Program-made: the position numbers and the translations under genes
NCBI GenBank assembly: GCA_027294925.1
Contig: JAPULM010000016.1
Span: 1 to 6,093 of the forward strand
DNA length: 6,093 bases
DNA from: a bacterium
Lineage (GTDB): Bacteria; Tectomicrobia; Entotheonellia; Entotheonellales; Entotheonellaceae
Direction of reading: 5' to 3'
Shown here: one piece after another, positions 1 through 6,093 of the stretch
How positions within the stretch are numbered: position 1 is the first letter of the stretch
Layout of the letters: each line of letters opens with the position of its first letter
Notes under the pieces: generated by a model
What the model was told of the DNA's origin: nothing
Database searches by the model: none
The model's input: the letters and a program-made list of their open reading frames with translations, nothing else

Positions 1-32
1 ACAGACACCGTTCAGTACATGGACAGTTTGGC

Positions 33-37
33 AAGGA
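33..37 (+). promoter_or_regulatory. Ribosome binding site deciding the legI start
   Basis: AAGGA lies 8 nt before the ATG at 46. The region before the alternative in-frame ATG at 19 has no purine-rich Shine-Dalgarno match. With the start at 46, the two metal-site histidines and the SAF arginine are each offset by only three residues from their positions in Neisseria meningitidis NeuB as I recall them, which also favours this start. Confidence 0.7.
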
Positions 38-45
38 TAAATCCT

Positions 46-1101
46 ATGGCGCTTACGGCCATTAGAGCAGGGCAACATCACATCGGACCAGGCAACCCAG
101 TATTTGTAATCGCAGAAGCGGGGGTCAACCATAACGGAGACCTGGAACTGGCCAAAGGCCTTGTCGACGTAGCAGTGCAAGCCGGCGCAGATGCCATTAA
201 ATTCCAATCGTTCAAAGCCGAGCATGTTGCCAGTCCGCTGGCTAAGAAAGCTGCTTATCAGGAGTTGGCAACCGGCACAAGCGAATCCCAACTGGATATG
301 TTACGTCGTTTAGAACTTCCTGCGTCGATGCACCTTGACCTACAAACCTACTGCCGGCAACAAGACATTTTGTTCATGTCGACGCCGTTTGACGAAGAGA
401 GCGCCGACTTGCTCGACGAACTTGGTATACCCCTGTTTAAGCTCGCATCCGGGGAAATTACCAATTGGCCGTTCCTAGACTATGTGGCCCGTAAAGGTAA
501 ACCCATTATCCTCTCGACCGGCATGTCCTATTTAAGCGAAGTCGATGAGGCTATCCGTATTATCCACAATGCAGGAAACTGGCAATTGATCGTGCTGCAT
601 TGCGTCTCTAACTACCCAGCCGATCCGGCCGATGCCAACCTGCGAGCGACACAAACCCTGGCTACCGCCCTACAGGTGCCGGTGGGGTACTCAGACCATA
701 CACCTGGCATCGAGGTGAGCCTTGCAGCAGTCGCCCTGGGGGCCTGTGTGATCGAGAAGCATTTCACCCTGAACAAGAGCCTAGCGGGTCCAGATCATCG
801 CGCCTCGTTAGAGCCAGACGAGTTATGCGCCCTGATATCGGGTATTAGAACCATAGAACATGCGATGGGAAACGGTATCAAGGAACCAGCAGACTCCGAA
901 ACTGAGGCCCGCAAGCTAGTCCGCCGCAGTCTATCAGCAGCCTGCGATATTGCACCAAAAAGCTTGATCAGACCCCATATGCTCAGAGCCTTGCGACCCG
1001 CCACAGGTATCTCGCCTTCCCATCTTCAAGAAGTTATTGGTCGTCGTACCCGTCAAACGATAAAGCAAGGCCAGGCGCTTACCTGGAGCGATTTGGCATG
1101 A
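46..1101 (+). CDS. legI: N-acetylneuraminate synthase family protein, probable N,N'-diacetyllegionaminic acid synthase LegI
   Basis: This cytosolic enzyme condenses a 2-acetamido-mannose-type sugar with phosphoenolpyruvate to give a nine-carbon nonulosonic acid. Residues about 20-275 form the NeuB TIM barrel, with AEAGVNHNG (23-31), STPF (112-115), LASGE (133-137) and ILSTGMS (155-161). The two metal-ligand histidines of the family are visible as H218 (SDHT) and H239 (EKHF), 21 residues apart as in Neisseria NeuB. Residues about 293-351 are the SAF/antifreeze-like domain, and R317 in RPATGIS sits where the substrate-binding arginine of that domain is expected. GPDHRASLEP (248-257) is the NeuB/LegI form rather than the PseI form. 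The ATG at 46 gives 351 aa, the usual family length, and has a good ribosome binding site; an in-frame ATG at 19 has none. It overlaps legG by 4 nt. Family is certain; legionaminic rather than N-acetylneuraminic specificity is inferred from the ptmE, legB and legC neighbours. Confidence 0.93.
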   Translation: MALTAIRAGQHHIGPGNPVFVIAEAGVNHNGDLELAKGLVDVAVQAGADAIKFQSFKAEHVASPLAKKAAYQELATGTSESQLDMLRRLELPASMHLDLQTYCRQQDILFMSTPFDEESADLLDELGIPLFKLASGEITNWPFLDYVARKGKPIILSTGMSYLSEVDEAIRIIHNAGNWQLIVLHCVSNYPADPADANLRATQTLATALQVPVGYSDHTPGIEVSLAAVALGACVIEKHFTLNKSLAGPDHRASLEPDELCALISGIRTIEHAMGNGIKEPADSETEARKLVRRSLSAACDIAPKSLIRPHMLRALRPATGISPSHLQEVIGRRTRQTIKQGQALTWSDLA

Positions 1102-2360
1102 AAAAAGTTGGCGTCATCACCGGCTCGCGCTCCGACTACGGCATTTATCGGCCCATCCTGGAAAAAATTGTTTCAGACTCATCGCTACACCTACATCTCT
1201 TCGTAACAGGCATGCATCTGTCGCCGGAATTTGGCATGACGGTCAATGTCATCGAACAAGATGGTTTTAACATTGATGATCGGGTTGAAATGCTGCTCAC
1301 TTCAGATAGCCCGGCTGGCATTGCAACATCGATAGGTATAGGCACCATAGGTTTTGCACAGGTTTTCGCAAAATCTCGCATCGATCTTCTTTTGGTACTC
1401 GGTGACCGTTTCGAGATGTATGCAGGGGTTGCAGCAGCATTACCCTTCAAGATACCCATCGCACATTTACACGGAGGAGAATCCACTGAGGGAGCCATTG
1501 ACGAGTCAATCCGGCATGCCATTACGAAAATGAGCCATTTACATTTTGTCTCGACAGCCCCCTATGCCAGACGCGTCATGCAAATGGGTGAAGAGCCTTG
1601 GCGCGTAATGGTGAGTGGTGCACCAAGTCTGGACCAACTACTTAATGCAACTTTGCTAAATCGACAAGAGCTGGCCTTGCAAAGCGGACTTCGTATCGAA
1701 GAGCCGTTTGTACTGGCAACGTATCACCCTGTCACCCTTGAGCCCGACCTCATACAAGCCCAACTATGCGAGCTGCTGGCAGCGCTATCGGAGGTAGACC
1801 TCCCGGTCATTTTCACTTATCCCAATGCCGATCTGGGGAACCACACCATTCGACACATGATCCACGCTTTTGCCAAACAAAAACGCCATGTGCAGATCGC
1901 TGACAACCTTGGTACGCGATACTATTTCAGCTTGATGCGATATGCCACCGCAATGGTCGGCAATTCCTCCAGCGGCATTATCGAAGCAGCCTCATTCAAA
2001 TTGCCGGTGGTGAATGTCGGAACGCGACAAGACGGTCGCATCCGAGCCAACAATGTCATTGATGCCGATGACGACCGCCAGGCAATCTCATCTGCCATTC
2101 ATACCGCAATAACCCCCCGATTTCGTACCCATCTAACGGATTTAGTTAATCCGTACGGCGATGGTCATGCAGCTGAGCGTATTGTGGAAAAGATTAAACG
2201 AACGCCGATTAACGACGCCTTGCTGCGTAAACGGTTTTACGACACTGACAGGGTGGCACGCACCCCCTTTCACTCTCTAACCTGCCATCACCCATTCGAC
2301 CAGAAAATAGAAGCGCAACATGTTGTGCCGCCAAACAGGATGGGGGCAGGTGTTAAATGA
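1098..2360 (+). CDS. legG: NeuC-family hydrolysing nucleotide-sugar 2-epimerase, probable GDP-2,4-diacetamido-2,4,6-trideoxyglucose hydrolase/2-epimerase LegG
   Basis: The product is a cytosolic GT-B-fold enzyme that releases the nucleotide and inverts C2, giving the free mannose-configured sugar for LegI. Family signatures are GSRSDYG (9-15) at the N-terminal nucleotide-binding loop, GDRFE (102-106), HLHGGE (123-128), a YHPVT segment in mid-protein and GNSSSG (288-293) in the C-terminal half, followed by a typical TRQDGRIRANNVID stretch. The ATG overlaps the legI stop as ATGA and is preceded by GGAG at 1085-1088, 9 nt away. At 420 aa it is longer than usual for this family (about 375-390). 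The expected end, LRKRFYD, falls near residue 382, and the last 36 residues (385-420) show no recognisable domain. A NeuC acting on UDP-GlcNAc would look alike; the LegG assignment rests on the surrounding GDP-sugar pathway genes. Confidence 0.9.
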   Translation: MKKVGVITGSRSDYGIYRPILEKIVSDSSLHLHLFVTGMHLSPEFGMTVNVIEQDGFNIDDRVEMLLTSDSPAGIATSIGIGTIGFAQVFAKSRIDLLLVLGDRFEMYAGVAAALPFKIPIAHLHGGESTEGAIDESIRHAITKMSHLHFVSTAPYARRVMQMGEEPWRVMVSGAPSLDQLLNATLLNRQELALQSGLRIEEPFVLATYHPVTLEPDLIQAQLCELLAALSEVDLPVIFTYPNADLGNHTIRHMIHAFAKQKRHVQIADNLGTRYYFSLMRYATAMVGNSSSGIIEAASFKLPVVNVGTRQDGRIRANNVIDADDDRQAISSAIHTAITPRFRTHLTDLVNPYGDGHAAERIVEKIKRTPINDALLRKRFYDTDRVARTPFHSLTCHHPFDQKIEAQHVVPPNRMGAGVK

Positions 2361-3067
2361 ATCTTGCTCGTACTGAAGAAGCAGTCAACAGGTGTGTGAG
2401 AAGTGGTCAGGCAAGCTTTGAGAGGATACCGGTATTAGGGCTAGGCGCCGGCGGACACGCTAAGGTCGTCATTGAAATACTACGGCTTGCCGGAGACTAT
2501 AAATTGGTAGGACTCCTTGACCCGAATTCAAACCTCTGGGGCAACAACGTGTTGGAAGTACCTGTGTTGGGTGATGATGAGCAGCTGCCATCTCTTCAAA
2601 AACAAGGCGTTCGTCATGCTTTCATTGGCGTCGGCGCCGTTGGCGCTACGAAAATCCGCCAGAGCCTTTATCACCTGGCCTCGACATATGGCCTGCAATT
2701 GGTATGCGCCATTCACCCCAGTGCGGTTATTGCCCCCTCGGCCGTCATCGGACAGGGCGTCACGATAATGCCAAATGCAGTGGTTCATACCTCTGCAACC
2801 TTAGGCGCAAATGTCGTAGTAAATACCGGCGCCATTATCGAACACGATTGTGTTATCGGCAACCACGTTCACATCGCCAGTGGTGCCTGTTTGGCAAGCA
2901 CGGTACATGTTGGAGAAGGCGCACACATCGGCCTAGGTGCCGCTATTCGACAATGCCAACGCATTGGTCGTCATGCCATTGTCGGAGCCGGCGCTGTCGT
3001 TGTAAACGATGTGCCGGACAATGTGGTTGTCGCAGGTGTACCCGCCCGTATTCTATACAGGACGTAA
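2357..3067 (+). CDS. legH: NeuD/PglD-family sugar O/N-acyltransferase, probable LegH amino-sugar N-acetyltransferase
   Basis: This probably transfers acetyl from acetyl-CoA to the C4 amine made by LegC. Residues about 24-110 are a PglD-like Rossmann sugar-binding domain opening with GAGGHAKVV (30-38). Residues about 115-232 are a left-handed beta-helix of hexapeptide repeats (the I-A-P-S-A-V and I-G-Q-G-V-T type). The likely catalytic base is H163 in IEHDC, the conserved His of PglD-type acetyltransferases. The protein ends with the usual VAGVPAR turn. The ATG overlaps the legG stop by 4 nt. Most relatives begin almost directly at the LGAGGH strand, so the first 23 residues (charged, with no evident domain) are an N-terminal extension; the only other in-frame start I see is a GTG at 2396 with a poorly placed ribosome site. 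O-acetylation by a NeuD-like role is the main alternative. Confidence 0.87.
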   Translation: MNLARTEEAVNRCVRSGQASFERIPVLGLGAGGHAKVVIEILRLAGDYKLVGLLDPNSNLWGNNVLEVPVLGDDEQLPSLQKQGVRHAFIGVGAVGATKIRQSLYHLASTYGLQLVCAIHPSAVIAPSAVIGQGVTIMPNAVVHTSATLGANVVVNTGAIIEHDCVIGNHVHIASGACLASTVHVGEGAHIGLGAAIRQCQRIGRHAIVGAGAVVVNDVPDNVVVAGVPARILYRT

Positions 3068-3072
3068 AGCCA

Positions 3073-4143
3073 ATGATCGACTTGGAGAAACTACTGGTAA
3101 CCCCTAGCAGTTCACTCTACGAGGTCATGTCATGCATTGATCAAAATGCCATCGGCATTGCGCTGGTGGTGGACCATCAGCAACGTCTGCTTGGCACCAT
3201 CACAGATGGCGATATTCGGCGCGCCATCTTGTCTGGCATGACCTTGGAGGAAACAAGCCAAGCCTTACTGAAGGGTTTGACACCAGCCTCGCATCCAACG
3301 CCCTTGACAGCGCAAGTGGGAACATCAGATGTAGACCTGTTCAGGATGATGAATAAATATACCCTACACCATATCCCGCTCGTGGACGCTATGGGTCGTG
3401 TCGTCGACGTTGCCCTACTCAGACATCTCATCAAGGACTATGAGCTACCGTTAGCTGCCGTCATCATGGCAGGAGGATATGGCACCAGACTAAGGCCACT
3501 AACAGAAACCTTACCCAAGCCTATGCTGCCGATCGGCGGCCGCCCTCTGCTTGAGCTTATTATTGAGCAGTTGCGCCAGTCAGGCATACGTCAAATTCAT
3601 CTTGCCACACATTACAAAGGAGAAATCATCTCCCGTCACTTTGGCGACGGACGAGACTTCGGCGTCCGCATTCGCTACGTGCTGGAGAAACAGCCACTGG
3701 GAACAGCCGGGGCTTTAGGCCTATTGGAATCCTCGGATGAAGCGCTGCTGGTGATGAACGGAGATATACTGACCCAGGTTGATTTTCGCATCATGCTGGA
3801 TTTCCACCGTCAACACCGGGCAGACATGACTGTCGCAGTTCGCCCTTATGAAATATGTCTTCCTTATGGCGTCATCCATACCCAGGGCGACGACGTCATT
3901 AGCATTACTGAAAAACCCACCTTGCAACATTTCATCAATGCAGGGATATATCTCTTAAATCCAAACGTTTGTGGCGTCATCCCGGCGGGTCAACCTTACG
4001 ATATGACGGACCTCATTGAACGTCTGCTTGACGACGGTCATCGCGTCGTTAGTTTTCCTATCTTCGACTACTGGCAAGATATCGGCCAAGTTGAAGACTA
4101 CCAAAAAGCGGTAACGGCGGTCAGTACAGGTGAATTTTTCTGA
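3073..4143 (+). CDS. ptmE: CBS-domain nucleotidyltransferase, probable glucosamine-1-phosphate guanylyltransferase PtmE
   Basis: The 356-residue protein has two parts. Residues 1-120 are a CBS pair, with the typical ITDGDIRRAIL segment at 43-53 and a second repeat ending near VVDVALLRHLI (110-120). Residues about 127-350 are a sugar-1-phosphate nucleotidyltransferase: the signature MAGGYGTRLRPLT (132-144) followed by LPKPML (147-152), GTAGAL (210-215), the metal-site NGD (229-231), EKP (280-282), NAGIY (289-293) and DIGQ (336-339). This architecture is that of Campylobacter PtmE, which makes the GDP-activated amino sugar that commits material to legionaminic acid. The ATG at 3073 follows the legH stop by 5 nt, with AGGA at 3059-3062. 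The reading frame stays open upstream to 2704, but that extension overlaps legH and encodes an implausible Cys/Arg-rich sequence. GDP rather than UDP or CDP use is inferred from architecture and context; the CBS pair may bind an adenine nucleotide regulator. Confidence 0.9.
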   Translation: MIDLEKLLVTPSSSLYEVMSCIDQNAIGIALVVDHQQRLLGTITDGDIRRAILSGMTLEETSQALLKGLTPASHPTPLTAQVGTSDVDLFRMMNKYTLHHIPLVDAMGRVVDVALLRHLIKDYELPLAAVIMAGGYGTRLRPLTETLPKPMLPIGGRPLLELIIEQLRQSGIRQIHLATHYKGEIISRHFGDGRDFGVRIRYVLEKQPLGTAGALGLLESSDEALLVMNGDILTQVDFRIMLDFHRQHRADMTVAVRPYEICLPYGVIHTQGDDVISITEKPTLQHFINAGIYLLNPNVCGVIPAGQPYDMTDLIERLLDDGHRVVSFPIFDYWQDIGQVEDYQKAVTAVSTGEFF

Positions 4144-4146
4144 GGA
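4142..4146 (+). promoter_or_regulatory. Ribosome binding site deciding the legB start
   Basis: GAGGA overlaps the ptmE stop codon and lies just before the ATG at 4151. It favours that ATG over the in-frame GTG at 4130, whose upstream sequence has only a weak GGCGG. Overlap of the site with the ptmE stop fits translational coupling. Confidence 0.65.
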
Positions 4147-4150
4147 ATCT

Positions 4151-5134
4151 ATGGACTGGCATACGCAAACGGTATTGGTGACAGGAGCCGATGGCTTTAT
4201 CGGCAGCCATTTAACGGAACGCTTGACTGCCCTTGGTGCCCACACTCGCGCCCTGGTCTGTTATAACGCATCAAATAGCTGGGGTTGGCTTGACCACTCA
4301 GACGCCAAGGACGACATTGAGGTTGTTGCGGGTGATATCCGCGATATCGACCACCTGCGTCAAATTATCCAAGGTGTTGATATCGTCTTCCACCTTGCCG
4401 CCCTGATTGCCATTCCCCATTCCTATCACACTCCCCGTTCATATGTGCAAACCAATGTCGAAGGAACCCTCAACGTATTACAAGCAGCCCGAGAGGCAAA
4501 AGTCAGCTGTTTTGTACACACCTCAACAAGCGAGGTCTATGGGACAGCACAATATGTTCCAATCGACGAAGATCACCCACTGCAGGGGCAGTCCCCTTAT
4601 GCTGCAAGTAAAATTGGAGCTGATAAAATGGCCGAGGCTTTCCATCTTTCCTTTGGCCTGCCGGTGGCTACCGCACGTCCCTTCAACACCTTCGGCCCCC
4701 GCCAATCAGCCCGCGCGATCATCCCCAGCATTATCACCCAAGCGCTTACACAGCCTGAAATTCAGCTCGGAAACCTCGCCCCAAGGCGTGATCTGAATTA
4801 TGTCGGGGACACGGTAGAAGGCTTTATCAAAATAGCCGAAAGTCCGCAGGCTATAGGCCAAGTCGTTAATCTTGGTTCCGGTCGCGAGATATGCATGGGT
4901 GACCTAGCCAAAACGATCCTCAGGCTGATCGGCACAGAAAAACGTATCGTTTGTGACGCGCAACGCATACGCCCCGGGCACAGTGAAGTCGACCAGCTGT
5001 GCGCCAACAACCAAAAAGCCCTAACCCTCTTAGGATGGTGCCCACAATACAGCTTAGAAAGCGGGCTTCTTAAAACCATCACATGGATGGAGAAACACCT
5101 TGAACGGTATCGTCCTGGAACCTACGCCATCTGA
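4151..5134 (+). CDS. legB: Extended-SDR NAD-dependent nucleotide-sugar 4,6-dehydratase, LegB
   Basis: The predicted reaction is conversion of GDP-GlcNAc to its 4-keto-6-deoxy derivative in the cytosol, the first modification step of the pathway. The Rossmann NAD(P) motif TGADGFIGSHL spans 11-21. The SDR tetrad is visible as T126-S127-E128 within TSTSEVYG, and Y150 with K154 in the YAASK motif. The T-S-E arrangement, with the glutamate that drives C6 dehydration, resembles GDP-mannose 4,6-dehydratase. PRRDLNYVGD (211-220) is the usual substrate-domain motif of 4,6-dehydratases and epimerases. The ATG at 4151 gives 327 aa and an N-terminus (MDWHTQTVLVTGADG) like LegB proteins; a GTG at 4130 would add seven residues reading through the ptmE stop region. 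It sits 7 nt after ptmE and its 3' end overlaps legC by 35 nt. A UDP-GlcNAc dehydratase is possible but fits the neighbours less well. Confidence 0.92.
   Translation: MDWHTQTVLVTGADGFIGSHLTERLTALGAHTRALVCYNASNSWGWLDHSDAKDDIEVVAGDIRDIDHLRQIIQGVDIVFHLAALIAIPHSYHTPRSYVQTNVEGTLNVLQAAREAKVSCFVHTSTSEVYGTAQYVPIDEDHPLQGQSPYAASKIGADKMAEAFHLSFGLPVATARPFNTFGPRQSARAIIPSIITQALTQPEIQLGNLAPRRDLNYVGDTVEGFIKIAESPQAIGQVVNLGSGREICMGDLAKTILRLIGTEKRIVCDAQRIRPGHSEVDQLCANNQKALTLLGWCPQYSLESGLLKTITWMEKHLERYRPGTYAI
5089..5092 (+). promoter_or_regulatory. Ribosome binding site for the TTG-started legC
   Basis: GGAG lies inside the 3' end of legB, 7 nt before the TTG at 5100. No in-frame ATG or GTG exists between the upstream in-frame stop (TAG at 5055-5057) and the conserved aminotransferase sequence, so this site and the TTG are the best initiation signal available. 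Confidence 0.6.
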
Positions 5135-6093
5135 AATCGACACACCGACGCCGATAGATCGGATTCCACTTTGTGAGCCTACCCTCCTAGGCAATGAATG
5201 GAAGTACCTCAAAGATTGCTTAGACACCAATTGGCTGTCGTCCGTTGGCCCCTATGTCGATCGTTTTGAAACTATGCTAGCTAACGCAGTGGGCGCCAAG
5301 CATGGCGTGGCAACCATCTCGGGCACAGCGGCCTTGCACATTGCACTGTTAGTCGCCGGTGTACAACCCAACGATGACGTGTTGGTCTCAACCTTAACCT
5401 TTATCGCCCCGGCCAACGCCATACGGTACTGTGGCGCCTGGCCGGTATTTATCGATGCAGAGCCACACTATTGGCAAATGGATCCTGACAAGGTGGCAGA
5501 TTTTTTGAGCCGCAAGTGTCAATGGGTACGAGGCGAATTACGTAACAGAAGCACCGGACGTAGAGTCAAAGCCATCCTACCGGTTCACATCCTCGGACAT
5601 CCGGTAGATATGGAGCCAATTGTACAATCAGCCCGTTCTTACAACCTGGCGGTCGTTGAAGATGCGTCAGAAGGCCTGGGGGCAAATTACAAAAACAAGC
5701 GGGTGGGGCAGCTAGGTGATATCGCCTGTTTTAGCTTCAATGGCAACAAAATCGTCACTACCGGCGGTGGCGGTATGATCACGACCGACAACGCAGTATG
5801 GGCTGCCAAGGCAAAATACCTCATTACGCAGGCCAAAAATGACCCGATAGAATACGTGCATCACGAAATTGGCTATAACTACCGCTTAAGCAACCTGCAC
5901 GCTGCTGTTGGCTGCGCCCAGCTTGAACACCTTCCTCGCTATATCGAAGCCAAGCGGCAAATCGCAGCCTCGTATAGCCATGCACTGCGAGAGATTCCCG
6001 CTATCACCTGCTTAGCGGAAGCGTCTTGGGCGTTTAGCACGTTCTGGTTGTACACCATAAGAATTGACCCATCCCAGTTCGGCATGGGCAGCC
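5100..6093 (+). CDS. legC: LegC-family PLP aminotransferase (DegT/DnrJ/EryC1), 3' end beyond the window
   Basis: This aminotransferase should install an amino group at C4 of the LegB 4-keto product, using PLP and probably glutamate. The conserved LegC opening, CEPTLLGNEWKYL, is at about 25-37. SGTAAL (74-79) is the cofactor phosphate-binding loop. D188 in VVEDASEG should contact the PLP pyridine nitrogen. K217 in FNGNK, followed by TTGGGG (220-225), is the Schiff-base lysine. A basic insert before VKAILPVH (around residues 137-158) is typical of LegC rather than short DegT homologues. The frame has no ATG or GTG start; the TTG at 5100 has GGAG 7 nt upstream and gives 24 residues before the conserved core. 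It overlaps legB by 35 nt. The window holds 331 codons; family members are about 380-400 aa, so some 50-70 C-terminal residues are missing. Family is secure, the exact start less so. Confidence 0.88.
   Translation, partial: MNGIVLEPTPSEIDTPTPIDRIPLCEPTLLGNEWKYLKDCLDTNWLSSVGPYVDRFETMLANAVGAKHGVATISGTAALHIALLVAGVQPNDDVLVSTLTFIAPANAIRYCGAWPVFIDAEPHYWQMDPDKVADFLSRKCQWVRGELRNRSTGRRVKAILPVHILGHPVDMEPIVQSARSYNLAVVEDASEGLGANYKNKRVGQLGDIACFSFNGNKIVTTGGGGMITTDNAVWAAKAKYLITQAKNDPIEYVHHEIGYNYRLSNLHAAVGCAQLEHLPRYIEAKRQIAASYSHALREIPAITCLAEASWAFSTFWLYTIRIDPSQFGMGS

Noticed and set aside
19..45. Upstream ATG for legI at 19
   Set aside because: It lacks a ribosome binding site and adds nine residues outside the usual family start; the ATG at 46 has AAGGA 8 nt upstream.
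1145..1522. Minus-strand open frame of 125 codons opposite legG
   Set aside because: It is fully antisense to the conserved N-terminal domain of legG, has no recognisable motif and is rich in Ser/Arg/Pro as expected of a shadow frame.
2704..3072. Long open frame running through legH into ptmE, giving a 123-residue N-terminal extension of PtmE
   Set aside because: It lies wholly inside the hexapeptide-repeat coding region of legH in another frame, encodes a Cys/Arg-rich low-complexity sequence, and PtmE has a normal start, length and ribosome site at 3073.
3068..3072. Promoter or terminator between legH and ptmE, or at the other gene junctions
   Set aside because: All gaps are 7 nt or less, or are overlaps, and no hairpin followed by a T run is visible at the junctions.
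4130..4150. GTG start for legB at 4130
   Set aside because: It would overlap the ptmE stop region with only a weak ribosome site; the ATG at 4151 has GAGGA and gives the typical LegB N-terminus.
4407..4796. Plus-strand open frame of 129 codons inside legB
   Set aside because: It lies in an alternative frame over the conserved SDR core, with no ribosome site or recognisable domain.

Overview
This is one uninterrupted biosynthetic operon on the + strand. It encodes most of a nonulosonic (sialic acid-like) sugar pathway, best matched to CMP-legionaminic acid synthesis by the GDP-sugar route known from Campylobacter jejuni. The base composition is moderate and the proteins look proteobacterial, most likely from a Gram-negative bacterium with nonulosonic acid on its LPS O-chain, capsule or flagellin. 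The sequence alone does not name the genus.

Layout, left to right: legI (nonulosonic acid synthase, start best placed at 46), legG (NeuC-family hydrolase/2-epimerase), legH (NeuD/PglD-type N-acetyltransferase), ptmE (CBS pair plus sugar-1-phosphate guanylyltransferase, true start 3073), legB (SDR 4,6-dehydratase, true start 4151) and legC (DegT/DnrJ/EryC1 aminotransferase, TTG start at 5100, cut by the window end). The genes overlap by 4 or 35 nt or are separated by 5 or 7 nt. No promoter or terminator lies between them, so they are almost certainly cotranscribed and translationally coupled. There is no gene-free stretch over 300 bases.

Inferred flow: PtmE makes GDP-GlcNAc; LegB makes the 4-keto-6-deoxy sugar; LegC aminates C4; LegH acetylates the new amine; LegG removes GDP and inverts C2; LegI condenses the resulting 2,4-diacetamido-2,4,6-trideoxymannose with phosphoenolpyruvate. 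The CMP-activating enzyme (LegF/NeuA type) and the PtmA/PtmF proteins that supply the amino-sugar precursor are not in this window and would be expected in the flanks.

No unknown system is evident. The points worth a second look are the TTG-started, overlapping legC, the roughly 180 bp of non-domain coding sequence at the legG/legH junction, and several start sites that a longest-ORF annotation would get wrong.
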